A DNA stretch of 22,309 nt from Brachionus koreanus (taxonomy: Eukaryota > Rotifera > Eurotatoria > Ploima > Brachionidae): assembly GCA_016987375.1 (NCBI GenBank), contig PJRA01000077.1, positions 456,778-479,086 of the forward strand. Direction: 5' to 3'. Under the pieces are notes generated by a model. It did not search any database. It saw only the letters and a list, made by a program, of their open reading frames with translations, and was not told where the DNA came from. Shown piece after piece: positions 9,201-18,747 of the stretch; within the stretch, counting starts at the first letter, position 1, and the number at the start of each line of letters is the position of its first letter. Position numbers and translations under genes: made by a program.

Positions 9201-12200
9201 TGTGTGATAAAGTAATTTATCCTCATTTAACAATAGTTTTTTTGCTAGAACATTTAGTCTTTTAACAAAAAAAACAGTTAAAATTAATTTTTTTTAACGA
9301 AAGTCTTATTTAGAGAATTATTTTGTATCTGTGAGATAAATGAGCTTTGATCTTTTTGATATATTCATGTTTTTAAGTAAATTTCTGTGACATTATTTAA
9401 GACTAAAAATAAATTCGAAAAACTACTAAAAAAAATTTTATTTATTTTTTTTTATTAAAAAAGATATGTTTGCAAAAATTGAGAATACTGATCGAAGACT
9501 CGGACCAAAACTGTGAGTTTGAAAAAAAAAAAAAAATTTTTTTTATAAATTTTAATTATTTCTAGTAAAATATCTTGGTCTATTGGCAATGTCAAAAATT
9601 CTGCAAACCAATCCAAAAAGTGTTCAAATACACAAAGACCTGATAATGCAGTGTCTTGACGACAAAGACGAGTCAATACGACTGCGCTCACTTGACCTAT
9701 TGTACGGCATGGTGTCCAAAAAGAATCTAATGGAAATAATCAAAAAGCTACTGATGCACATGTCAAAGGCAGAGGGCAGCCATTATCGGGACGAACTGCT
9801 GGCCAAAATAATCGACATATGCAGTCAAAACAACTACCAGTTTGTGACCAACTTCGAGTGGTACGTGAGCGTACTAGTCGAGTTGACGCGCATGGAAGGC
9901 ACCCGACACGGAAAGCTGCTGTCGTCTCAATTGCTCGACGTGGCCATCCGTGTCGAGTCGATCCGGCCATTTATGGTCGCACAAATGGCCATTCTTATTG
10001 ACAACATGCATTTATTTGCCTCAAGCGCTCTAAAAAATGGCAAAAACTCGGCCGATATATGTGAAGTGTTGAACGCAGCTGTGTGGATTTGTGGCGAATT
10101 CGCCCAGCACTTGACCAAACCACTCGACACACTTGAATCAATGAGCAAAACTAAAGTAACCAATCTGCCAGGTCATATTCAGTCGACTTTTGTTCAAAAC
10201 ATATTCAAATTGTATGTCTATTTGATTGAGGCTAGTTCATCTGATTTAGACAAGTGTAAGCAGCTAACTGAGAGCATGGTAGATAAAATGAGACTTTTTG
10301 AGCAAAATGCAGACACCGAGGTACAAGAGAGAGCGTGTAGTTTACTGCAAATTTTGAGGTATTGTGAGAAAATGTTTGATTCGGGAGCGAATGAGGCGGC
10401 GGCCGGGGAGCTGGCGGCGTTGTTCGAAGGCGAACTAAATCCAGTGGCTCCCAAAGCGCAGCGTAAAGTGCCAGTGCCCGAGGGCCTTGACTTGGACGCG
10501 TGGATAAACGATCCGCCGTCCGATGACGAACAAAGCGACTTGACTTCCAGCCAAGAGAATCAAATATTTGTCAAAAGCGATATCAAGTCGTTCACTGGCT
10601 ATGGAGGCAACAGTTCTGTTGAGCCCAAGAGAACAGTAAGTGTGGGCGCTAGAAAAATACAGCCCGACATTAGCGAGGAAGACTTGGCCAAGTATAAAGA
10701 GAGCCGAAAAATTCAACTAGACTCAAATCCGTTTTATATAAAATCAATGAAAAAAAGTGATTCACTAGTTTCGAACAGTTTTTCCAAATCGGCTTCCATT
10801 TCCGACTCGATTAGGAGTCAATCAATTGACTTAAAAGTGCCCATTAGTATACCTGGTGTGACCAGTTCGGACAAATATTACAGAATGAGCAAAATAGATG
10901 ATGAGAATAAGAAGCTTAAGAAAAAAATGAAAAGCAAAAAAGAGAGTAAAAAGAAAAGGGCACAAGAGGACGAAGAAGACGAGGATGAGGACGGTACTGG
11001 ACATGTGGTCAAAATTTTGTCTTATGAAATGCCCGAAGGCGCTGTGGACGATAGTGATGACGAAAAGAATAAGATTAATGATCCAAATGATCCACATAGA
11101 GCTCTGGATATCAATTTAGACGAGTGAGAAATTTTGCTTTTTTTCTTTTTTTTCAAATATTTATCTGTCCTAAAGTTCAATTTCAAACAAATTTTTGTAA
11201 ATTATAAAATTTCTAAAATGATTTATTTACTGGTAGTAGTAGCTTCTGTGGTAAATTAATGATCCATATTAGCGCAAATTTGCTCTTGGCCATTACGACT
11301 GCTTGGAAAAAATTCATAACAGTATTGCCATTTTTTGTCAATCTCTGTCAAAAGTTGATGACCACGGATGAGAATTCCTCACATAAAAAATGGCTAATTA
11401 TACTTTTTTCACTAAAATTTCTTATTCTATCAATAATTTTACTTAAAAAAAAAATAATACAAAATTTTCCTAACAAATATTATTGCATAATACTTTGGCT
11501 GGTAATAAAGTTTATTTTTATTGTAATTATCCAAAATGTCCTGCGCGCATTCATCTGCTTTACATTAGGAATCAGACTAAAATATCTTTATTTTCAGACC
11601 AAAGTAAGCCACAAAAACTTAAATTTTATAAAGAAAAAAATTATAAAGATGAGCATCTTCATTTACCAATAAATAAAGTTCGAGGTATTGACGATAAATT
11701 AAAAGAGCTGATAAAAAATTTATACAATTTGGGAGTAACTGGTGCTTTAAATATAATTTATGATCTTTCTTATCCCAGTACAAATAACGCTTTAGAAGCT
11801 ACTAATAAATCAATAAAAGATGTACATAATTTTAGAGAAAGGGTTCCATTTTCTCAATTTATTGAACGTTTAAAAATTATATTAAATAGAATTTCAACTG
11901 ATAGGTTAAGCTTAAAAAAATTTAAGGAGGAACCGGATGTATCTGTTTTTTGGCAACAAGCTATTGATTATTCTAATGAAAAGCCAAAAATCAAATTTGA
12001 CCAATTTGAAAATGCTTATCTTTTAAGTCTAGATCATGAGATAGATTTTGAAAATTATATAGACTCTTTAGAATGTGACGAAAATAGTAATCGGTAATAG
12101 GCTCANNNNNNNNNNNNNNNNNNNNNNNNNNNNNNNNNNNNNNNNNNNNNNNNNNNNNNNNNNNNNNNNNNNNNNNNNNNNNNNNNNNNNNNNNNNNNNN

Positions 12201-15200
12201 NNNNNNNNNNNNNNNNNNNNNNNNNNNNNNNNNNNNNNNNNNNNNNNNNNNNNNNNNNNNNNNNNNNNNNNNNNNNNNNNNNNATATAGAATTAACATGC
12301 CATAAAAAATCCATACTAATTCTGGCCCCGTTTTTTATGTTCAAATTTTTACTTTTTGATAAAGAAAAAAAAAGCTTATAAATCCAGATAATTTATTAAA
12401 CCCAACTTCAATGCTATTGAATGATTTAGATCCAGGCTAATAATGAAAATTCTGAAATGAATATTAATGATGATGATAAGTCGAGTCAAAAGACTTTAGT
12501 CTTTTGAAAACATTCAGAGATGTCGCTTTCTTTTCTTTTCTTTTTTTGTAACCTAATACAAATTTTGTTTGAGTTAGATTAGATTATAAAAAAAGATTCC
12601 TTTTTCATTAGTCAGTATAAAACTTATAGCTTCATTTAATAGAAATTAAAAGATTGTTAGATTTCCTATATTCTTTTTAGCCTAATTATATATTTAAATT
12701 TTATTTAATAATAACTAATTAAAATAACTTTAAAAACAATCTGATTTTTTCTTGTTTAACAGAACCTTACAGTTTGTGATCATGGTAGCAAAATTGAAAT
12801 AAATATTGCTGGTCAAAAGACTTTTTTTCAAAAAAAAATTTAACACTCAAAAACCGGACGGGTCTTATAATTTTTTTTCAATCATATCTTAAATAGAAAA
12901 TATTATAAAATTTTTTAATTTTTTTTATAAAATAATTTTATTTTCATTGATAAAAAGTATTTAAAAAAAAATTAAATAAAAGGGTCTAAAAAGTCATCCG
13001 GTTTTTGAGTGTTAAAGTCAAGTCAAAAGGCTTTAAAAAGACTTTTTTTTTTAACTTTTGCACAAGTCTAAATTAGAAAACCATCAATTAAGCAAAATAA
13101 TTTAAACAAAGATTTTTTAATGGTTGATATACCAAAGGCTTATGCTTCGCATAAAAGTTGTATGGTGTGTAAAGCTGATAATTCTTATCAAAAGTTAACA
13201 ACTGTCCCTAATTACGCAATCATTTTAACATTGAACTCACGGTGATAAAATCAGATTTAAAAATCATTTTGTAATTGTAACAGTTATATAATAAAAATCA
13301 CTCATTAATTTTTTTTTGTTATAAAATAATTTCAAATTAAAAAAGCGTGAAAAAACGCTTGGTGCTTCTAGTGTTAAATAAGTAAAAAAAATTAAATTAC
13401 ACAGATGTTTTATCATCTATTTTCAATGAAAACATAAAATCATAGTATGAATCTTTTATGAACTTTTAAGTGATTTTTTCAATTTTCAATTTTGTTTTGA
13501 AAAAATGAAAAATTTCTTATCTTGTTACCATCATAACATTAATGTACTTTATGGCATTTTTATCATTGATTAAATTTTTATCCAACTAGACTTATGTAAT
13601 CTAATAAAACTAAAAATTTTTTTAAATTTATTTAAAATTTTGTTGGACCTAGTTAAATGAAGCTTACAATTAAATTAACCATATTTTACCAAATACGTAT
13701 TCAGACAAATTAGGGGAAATTTAATTGTAAGCTTTCTTTTAACAAAATTGCATTTAAAAAATCTTTAGGGATCGATTTTGTTTAGAAAAAAGTGCTTTAT
13801 TAGAATTAATATAGGTTTAAAATCAAAAAATATTAAATTCATGGGTAGTTGTATATCTACTATTAAAAGTTCATGAAAGAGAACATAAAAGTAGAAGAAA
13901 TACATGGGTATAAATAGATTTAAGCGCCTAAAGTACATAAAAGTCAGTGGTAGCTAAAGATTTACTTTTAAAAAATCATGAAAGAACAGTTAAACAATGC
14001 AGTTGAGCAAATTTGTTAGCAAGAACTTTAAAATCGCAGATTGCATAAAGATGTAAAGTCTCTAGTTTGGACTTTTGGGATTAAAGCCAAGAAATAAATA
14101 AAACAATTTAATTTAGTTAAAAGTTTATTTAATGGAATCCAAAGTTAATACAAATAATTAGTAGTTTATATAGTGGTTAAATGTTAGAGTGCTCTGACTG
14201 TAGATATGACTTAACTATATTAAAAAATCATGAAAGAACAGTTAAACAATGCAGTTGAGCAAATTTGATAGGAAGAACTTTGAAATTAGCATTTCAACAA
14301 ATTCACATTGTTCAATTTAATCAAGATAATTGAAAACAAAGCATTGGTATAATTCCATAATAGTTCAAATACTACATGTATAAGCACAACATTGGTATGA
14401 CTTATCGTGAACGTCATAGTGTCTAACATTTGATCAGTTTGAATAAGTAGTATTTTTGTGAAAAATTGATCATTTTTCTTTACTAAAAATCTGATGTATT
14501 CAAATCTTATCATTATCTCTTTGTATAATTTGTTCCTTTTACAAAATTTATTATCTCAAATCCATTTACTATTTTAAACATGTGAATTAAATCTCGTCTC
14601 AATTGTCGTTATTCTAGACTAATCCAGACTTGTTTATAAGTCACAGTTTTAAGGCCACAAAATTTTAAGTCATTGCCGTGACTTGGCTTAAGACTTGTGA
14701 CCTAAAAACAAATCTCTTGACATCTTGTCATCAACAACACTATCAATTAACCTTTTCTCATTCTCTTTCCACTCAGTTCTGTTTATCTCATCTCATTATT
14801 CATTTCTCTATGAGTGAAAAGTATTTTTGTAGCACCACGTTCTTGTACTTTCTCCAATGCATTCACGGCTATTGTTCAACTTAAACTCCCGACCTCTACA
14901 ACATGTTCTGGATGTTCAGTTTGAGAAGAGCAAATTATCAGAAACTAGAGAAAGAAATCAGCAGAATAGGACACCGTGGTTAATGGTTTTTGATGAACAG
15001 GGTTGTTTGATCATAGAATAAATAAATAACAATAACTACTACTACTATTAGTATTCCTGGACTAAGTCCTATTTGACTATTTTTAAGTTGGCACTTATTT
15101 TTTTTGTTTAAATGATTTCGGGTTTTCCTAATGAGATAATTTTTTGTTACAGACCTGAAATAAATAAGCCAATTGAAGTAAAGAGACCAGAGACACTTGT

Positions 15201-16562
15201 TGAAAAAAAAACAAATGGAACAAAAGAAGTTAAACAAGAGAAAAAAAAGCCAAAAAGCAAAAGTAAAGAGAGTGGAGAGAAAAAAACTAAGCGCAAAAAA
15301 TCCGAAAAAGAGCTATTGATCCAAGATGAACCGACATCGATAGCCGATGCTGAATACAACGAGCTAGTCTCGCCTGAACACGAGACAAATAGCAAAAAGG
15401 AAGAAGCTGCTGATGACTTTGAATTTTGGCTTAAGAATGATCAAATTGAAGAGAACAAAGTCGAGATCGAAAAAATCAATGAAGAAAAGCCTATTGAAGT
15501 TAAAAAAACAAAAAAATCAAAAAAAGACAAGGAATCCGAATCGAAAAAGAAAAAATCTAAAAAGTCAAAAAACGGTCAATTGGACACACTTAATGGAACA
15601 AATGGTACAGAATCAAAGCATGTTTTTAAACACATTACTTCCAATAAACAATTAAATATTGTAATTAAATAGTTTTTATTTTGTCTAATTTCTGTTTTAG
15701 TATTTTTTTTTCTTTAAAGTCAGCATTGATTGAACCCAATCGTATGAATTTAAATCAATTGATAATTAATTTAAGACTGGGAAATTTGACTAGTAGTTCG
15801 GAAATAAGCTCCATTGAATTGAACATTCTAAATAGCAATAGTCTCAGATTGCTAAGAGAAGACAACAAATCTTCTGACGAAAGTTTCAAACTACCATTTT
15901 CGCTTCTATCTTCCCAGGAGAATGGATTCGAGTGTATATTTCAAGTGGCTGATTGCACATATCCGCAAATATTAAAGGGAAACTTTACATATATGTTCAA
16001 GGTGAGATTGGAAAAAAAAAAAATTTTTTTTTTTTAAAAATTTAAAAATTTTTAATTTCTTCACAGACTGAATCCGGTTCTGTACATGAAAAAATTGATT
16101 TTAAACTAAAGATTCCGTGCTCTAGCTTTTTGATACCCAACTCATGTGATAGGTAATAGATTTATAAATTTTTAGAGATAGCTTTAAGCTTTTAAATTTT
16201 AAGTGATGAATTTGCCAAGTGGCTAATGGGTGGAGAATTAAATGCCAAGGGTAGTTTGAAGTTTAACGTGAGTGAATATGAGAATATGAACTCTATTCTA
16301 AGAACTTTGACATCTAATTTTATTCTAAATAGTAAAAATTTTAATTTTAAATTGATTTTATTTGGTACAAATTTTTTAAAATAAAGGAGTGGAAGTAATG
16401 GAGAACAATGCTTCTTTGTTTGCTTCCAATATGAAGCATCAGCCAGTATGTCTTTTGGTAAAACTATTGCCTGGTGAAACAGTGCTCATAGATGCCAAGT
16501 CAACCAGTCAAGCACTTATTGAAAATTTACTAGAAGAATTGCGAACTGTTCTATCACCATAG
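6201..16562 (+). CDS. AP3D1: AP-3 complex subunit delta (delta-adaptin)
   Basis: Large subunit of the AP-3 adaptor, which sorts cargo from endosomes or TGN to lysosomes and related organelles. Eleven exons, placed by alignment to the family: 6201-6398, 6452-6532, 6629-7211, 7274-7317, 9464-9512, 9566-11123, 15153-15660, 15720-16001, 16067-16152, 16204-16331, 16387-16562 (stop TAG). All junctions keep frame; the product is 1230 aa, the usual size. The HEAT-repeat adaptin trunk (about 1-600) shows FDKNLHDLVRGIRNHKDNEA, RIGYLAASQTFHEGTD, NNWVLIKIIKLFGALTPLEP and DDKDESIRLRSLDLLYG. Next come GELNPVAPKAQRKVPVPEGL and LDAWIND at the trunk-hinge border, a Lys/Glu-rich hinge with DPNDPHRALDINLDE and DFEFWL, and the C-terminal ear ending in VCLLVKLLPGE and ENLLEELRTVL. 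The exon 10/11 acceptor could shift by 3 nt. Introns 4 and 6 are transposon-rich. Confidence 0.96.
7318..9463 (+). other. AP3D1 intron 4 (2146 bp), AT-rich, contains a TTAA MITE
   Basis: GTAAGT donor and AAAAAAG acceptor. No coding segment is needed between exons 4 and 5, because SSAIE joined to ICLQKLRILIED aligns without a gap. It contains the MITE at 8771-8985, a tract TATTTTCGAAAAAAAAAAA occurring twice (about 7413 and 7484), and otherwise unremarkable AT-rich DNA. Confidence 0.8.
8771..8985. mobile_element. piggyBac-type MITE (215 bp, TTAA target)
   Basis: TTAA at 8767-8770 and 8986-8989 flanks inverted ends CACTAGAAAGCCC (left) and CACTAGAACGCCC (right end, read inward): 12 of 13 match. 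A perfect 8-bp stem hairpin AGAGGTTT-aaa-AAACCTCT (8953-8971) lies 14 bp inside the right end. It has no coding capacity. A TTAA duplication with CAC-type ends is characteristic of piggyBac superfamily MITEs. Confidence 0.82.
11483..12097 (+). mobile_element. Internally deleted MULE transposase fragment with FLYWCH-like zinc finger
   Basis: A continuous 204-codon frame, opened at a TTG, runs to a TAA. The N-terminal part NKVYFYCNYPKCPARIHL followed by EHLHLP fits a FLYWCH/WRKY-GCM-type zinc finger (C-x4-C and H-x-H), typical of the DNA-binding end of Mutator-like transposases. The C-terminal part STNNALEATNKSIKDVHNF and RERVPFSQFIERLK is the conserved region after the MULE catalytic core. The two parts are separated by only about 35 residues, so most of the catalytic domain is missing, yet the frame is open. 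The 5' end of the zinc finger is also missing. It lies in the sense orientation in AP3D1 intron 6, and a sequence gap begins 8 bp after the stop. Confidence 0.75.
12106..12283. other. Assembly gap (178 N)
   Basis: A run of N immediately after the MULE fragment. The missing sequence probably contains the 3' end of that element. The true gap length may differ. Confidence 0.99.
12486..12507. repeat. Perfect 10-bp inverted repeat (palindrome)
   Basis: TCAAAAGACT, a 2-nt TT spacer, then AGTCTTTTGA. The half-site GTCAAAAGACTTT recurs at about 12812, and a one-base variant (GTCAAAAGGCTTT) at about 13023, on either side of the MITE at 12844-13011. This suggests a decayed element built on this word. 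Confidence 0.6.
12844..13011. mobile_element. piggyBac-type MITE (168 bp, TTAA target)
   Basis: TTAA (12840-12843) then CACTCAAAAACCGGACGGGTC-like end; right end CCGGTTTTTGAGTG then TTAA (13012-13015). The inverted ends CACTCAAAAACCGGA match perfectly for 15 bp. The interior is A/T only, non-coding, with GGGTC inside both ends. The sharp ends suggest a recent insertion. Confidence 0.87.
13229..13373. mobile_element. Degenerate TTAA MITE related to the intron 4 element (145 bp)
   Basis: TTAA at 13225-13228 and 13374-13377. The right end GCTTCTAGTG-TTAA resembles the right end at 8976-8989 (CGTTCTAGTG-TTAA), and a hairpin AAGCGT...ACGCTT (13343-13360) lies 13 bp inside it, the same layout as the intron 4 element. 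The left end CATTGAACTCAC is only loosely complementary, so the left boundary is uncertain. Confidence 0.55.
13844..14290 (+). repeat. Dispersed repeat, two strong copies and one partial copy
   Basis: A 47-nt exact match occurs at 13969-14015 and 14221-14267 (core TCATGAAAGAACAGTTAAAC), with weaker similarity continuing to about 14037 and 14290. A partial copy at 13844-13884 shares GTATATCTACTATTAAAAGT and TCATGAAAGA. A further copy lies inverted at 19751-19806. No terminal repeats or coding frame were identified, so the class is unknown. Confidence 0.75.
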
Positions 16563-16659
16563 AAAAAAAAAAATTTAACTTTTTCAAAAATTCTAGTCTA
16601 ATTTTTTTCTTTGTTAAGAGATACGATTTTTTTAATTTCGTAATTTTAAACGATTTTTA

Positions 16660-16665
16660 AATAAA
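16660..16665 (+). terminator. Likely AP3D1 polyadenylation signal
   Basis: AATAAA about 98 nt beyond the AP3D1 stop and about 180 nt before the next gene's ATG, a fitting position for a short 3' UTR. Confidence 0.5.
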
Positions 16666-16841
16666 CTTTGCCAACTTTAAATCTTTATTTTTCTCTCATT
16701 TAAAAAAAAAAAAAAGAAAAATTAAATTCTAAGTACCAAAATATTCTTTACAATGCTTGAATTTAGAGAAACAAAATTAAATCTCATTTTAGATTTAACA
16801 TTTACTTGAGATTAAAAAATTAAATTAGTTTGATTCAAAAG

Positions 16842-17573
16842 ATGAAAAATGCTTCAGTGGAAAGCAATAATGGTGGTACCATTGAACAGCGGAAAAAACA
16901 GCGAGCTGAAGATTCAGAATTTTCGCCAATTGAAACAGCCACAAACACAAATGAGTCATTTTTGTCGTATTCATCTCATTCGACACCATTGATGGCCGTG
17001 ACAAACACAAAAATTAGTTGTCCGACTTTAAGTGTTGAAAATTCAACAACAGCTAAAAGAGTAAAACAGAAATTAGCTTTAATTGTGAAATAAATAATTT
17101 TATTTTAGAAAAGAAAATATTCTGAAGAAGATGAAAACTATTGCTATTTTAAGAGTGACATTGATTCGATTTTAAAATGTCCTGTTTGTCAGAAATTTTT
17201 CGACCAAAATCAAAACCTTCCGAAAATGATGTGCGATCGGCTAACTGTTTGTCTCGAATGTGCCAAAAGCACAGAGATTAAATGCAAATTTTGTGATAAA
17301 GTTCACTCGGAAACAAATAGGACAAACTCGACCATATTGGCTCTGATAACAATAAGACCTATGAAAATAAACAGTGAAGAATTAGTTTTTAAATCAAAAT
17401 GTCAAAAAATAATTCGCGAAAGTATTTCTTTATCTGAGAAAATTGGCGCCACAAGTTGTTCATTTAAATTAAAGCTAGAAAATTTGTGTGAAGAAGTAAA
17501 AAGTACAAAAGCATATCAAAATTTTATTCAAAAATTAGAGAATATTTTCAAAATTTCTAATCTTGTCAAATAA
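16842..17573 (+). CDS. RING-like zinc-finger protein (possibly the N-terminal half of a TRIM-like protein)
   Basis: Two exons, 16842-17060 and 17109-17573, joined across a 48-bp intron (GTAAAA...TTTTAG), predict 227 aa. The intron is inferred: without it the first frame stops at TAA and the RING is cut. The first about 80 residues are polar with basic clusters (RKKQR, KRKRK at the junction), possibly a nuclear signal. The RING-like core is C97-x2-C100-x14-C115-x5-C121-x2-C124-x7-C132-x2-C135 (LKCPVCQKFF, MMCDRLTVCLEC, KCKFCDKVH). The canonical His ligand between the third and fifth positions is Leu118. RING proteins are usually E3 ubiquitin ligases; activity here is uncertain. The C-terminal about 80 residues look helical. 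It may belong with the ORF at 17800. Confidence 0.65.
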
Positions 17574-17599
17574 TCGCATCTAACTGTTTTTCTTTCCAT

Positions 17600-17772
17600 A
17601 CTAATTATAATAATTTATGATAATTTATTTAATTATTATAATTTTATTATAATTAATGTTGATTATAATAATTAGTTAAGTGCTCAAATGTAGTAATTAT
17701 AATAAATTATCATAAATTTTTTAAAATTGCAATACTAAATTAGCAATTAATGAACTAATTATAATAATTTAT
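17600..17772. repeat. AT-only block with direct and inverted repeats between RING and propeller ORFs
   Basis: A 19-nt direct repeat (ACTAATTATAATAATTTAT) occurs at 17600-17618 and 17754-17772. Inside it AATTTATGATAATTT (17612-17626) pairs exactly with 17704-17718. Further AATTATAATAATT-like words fill the block. It could be a small foldback insertion or simple AT-rich intergenic DNA. Confidence 0.55.
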
Positions 17773-17799
17773 TCAAAAAATAATCACTTATATTTCTAT

Positions 17800-18747
17800 A
17801 TGAACAAATCTGATTTGAAGCAAATATTAGAACATGTGTCCAAAATAAAGCACAGTTTTGTCACAATTAATGAGACACTATCTCAAATTGAGCCAGTTGT
17901 GCTAAGCAAAGATTTATTAATTGAGAGTACATTTCCAGTAAATGATAATGTTAAAACTATAACAGTGTATTTTGATTTTGACGGTCTTCAAGATAGAAAA
18001 TGGTTCTATCCGATAAATAAAAAAATTTTTTTTTGCATCGAATCCGCGTCCAGGAAAGACTTTATTGAAAATAAACTCAAAATAATCGACAACAAACAAG
18101 AATTAATTAATCAAAAACTAGTCAAAAATTTCTCACTCAACTCAACAATGGTCTCATTTGATAGCAAAAATTTTATAGTCATTTTGAATTCAGATGAAAG
18201 ACAAATAATATGTTTATATGAAATAGAAGGAAGTTTTCAAAATTTGAAATTTGTCAATGCTGAAAAAAAAATAATTTACTTCAATCAAAATGAGATTATG
18301 ATTTATGTTGAGAAAAAAAAGTGTATCACTGTGCTTGACCATGAGTTTAACAAAAAATCAGTGTTTGGTCAATTTGAAAATGAGGAGGCCGACTTTTATT
18401 TGCCCAAAAACGGCTTTGAACTTGTCTTTGCCAATAAGGACATAATTTTGATCAGAGATTTGAAAAAAAATTGCCTAAAAATAATGGAACGAACTAGTGG
18501 CAAGTATATTCATTCCTATTTTGTTGAATCGGTCTATATAGACAAAATATTTGTCGACAAAGCCAACAGACTTGTAATGGTTCACAAAACCTATGACACA
18601 ATTGATTTTTTAGACTTGAACTTAAAGCAGATAAAGCGTGTTAATTTAGAATTGATATCAGAAATTAATGAGTGCTTTATCACATATGATAATCATCTGG
18701 CTTTTGTTAATTTTGATAAATGTTTTATTATATTTGTAAAACTTTAA
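17800..18747 (+). CDS. Beta-propeller-like protein, hypothetical
   Basis: A single open frame of 315 codons. The first about 50 residues look helical (LKQILEHVSKIKHSF). The rest is a succession of short beta-like strands with recurring hydrophobic-acidic patterns, for example FIVILNSDERQIICLYEI, MIYVEKKKCITVLDHEF and LVMVHKTYDTIDFLDL, reminiscent of WD/NHL-type blades. No diagnostic repeat motif is clear enough to name a family. It follows a RING-like gene on the same strand by 226 bp, and RING + coiled coil + propeller is the TRIM/NHL layout, so it may be the second half of that gene. The frame stays open upstream of the ATG to 17725, inside the AT block. Confidence 0.55.
   Translation: MNKSDLKQILEHVSKIKHSFVTINETLSQIEPVVLSKDLLIESTFPVNDNVKTITVYFDFDGLQDRKWFYPINKKIFFCIESASRKDFIENKLKIIDNKQELINQKLVKNFSLNSTMVSFDSKNFIVILNSDERQIICLYEIEGSFQNLKFVNAEKKIIYFNQNEIMIYVEKKKCITVLDHEFNKKSVFGQFENEEADFYLPKNGFELVFANKDIILIRDLKKNCLKIMERTSGKYIHSYFVESVYIDKIFVDKANRLVMVHKTYDTIDFLDLNLKQIKRVNLELISEINECFITYDNHLAFVNFDKCFIIFVKL

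Larger units (their letters stand above)
11124..15152 (+). other. AP3D1 intron 6 (4029 bp), transposon-rich, contains an assembly gap
   Basis: GTGAGA donor and GTTACAG acceptor; joining the flanking exons gives DINLDE-PEINKP, matching the family. It contains a MULE fragment (11483-12097), a run of N (12106-12283), two TTAA MITEs (12844-13011, 13229-13373), a dispersed repeat (13844-14290) and AT-rich DNA. 14300-15152 otherwise shows no gene. Confidence 0.85.

Noticed and set aside
9740..10163. Minus-strand and alternative-frame ORFs across AP3D1 exon 6
   Set aside because: They are shadows of the strongly conserved AP-3 delta coding frame.
11259..11672. 137-codon ORF overlapping the MULE fragment in another frame
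   Set aside because: Hydrophobic low-complexity translation of AT-rich DNA; the overlapping frame from 11483 has recognisable MULE and zinc-finger motifs instead.
14678..14884. 68-codon ORF in AP3D1 intron 6
   Set aside because: No family resemblance, Ser/His/Leu-rich composition, and it lies in an intron full of repeats.
15701..15719. Alternative AP3D1 exon 8 start at the TTTTAG ending at 15700
   Set aside because: It would put exon 8 out of frame with exon 7; the TTTAAAG ending at 15719 gives a gap-free alignment with the family ear domain.
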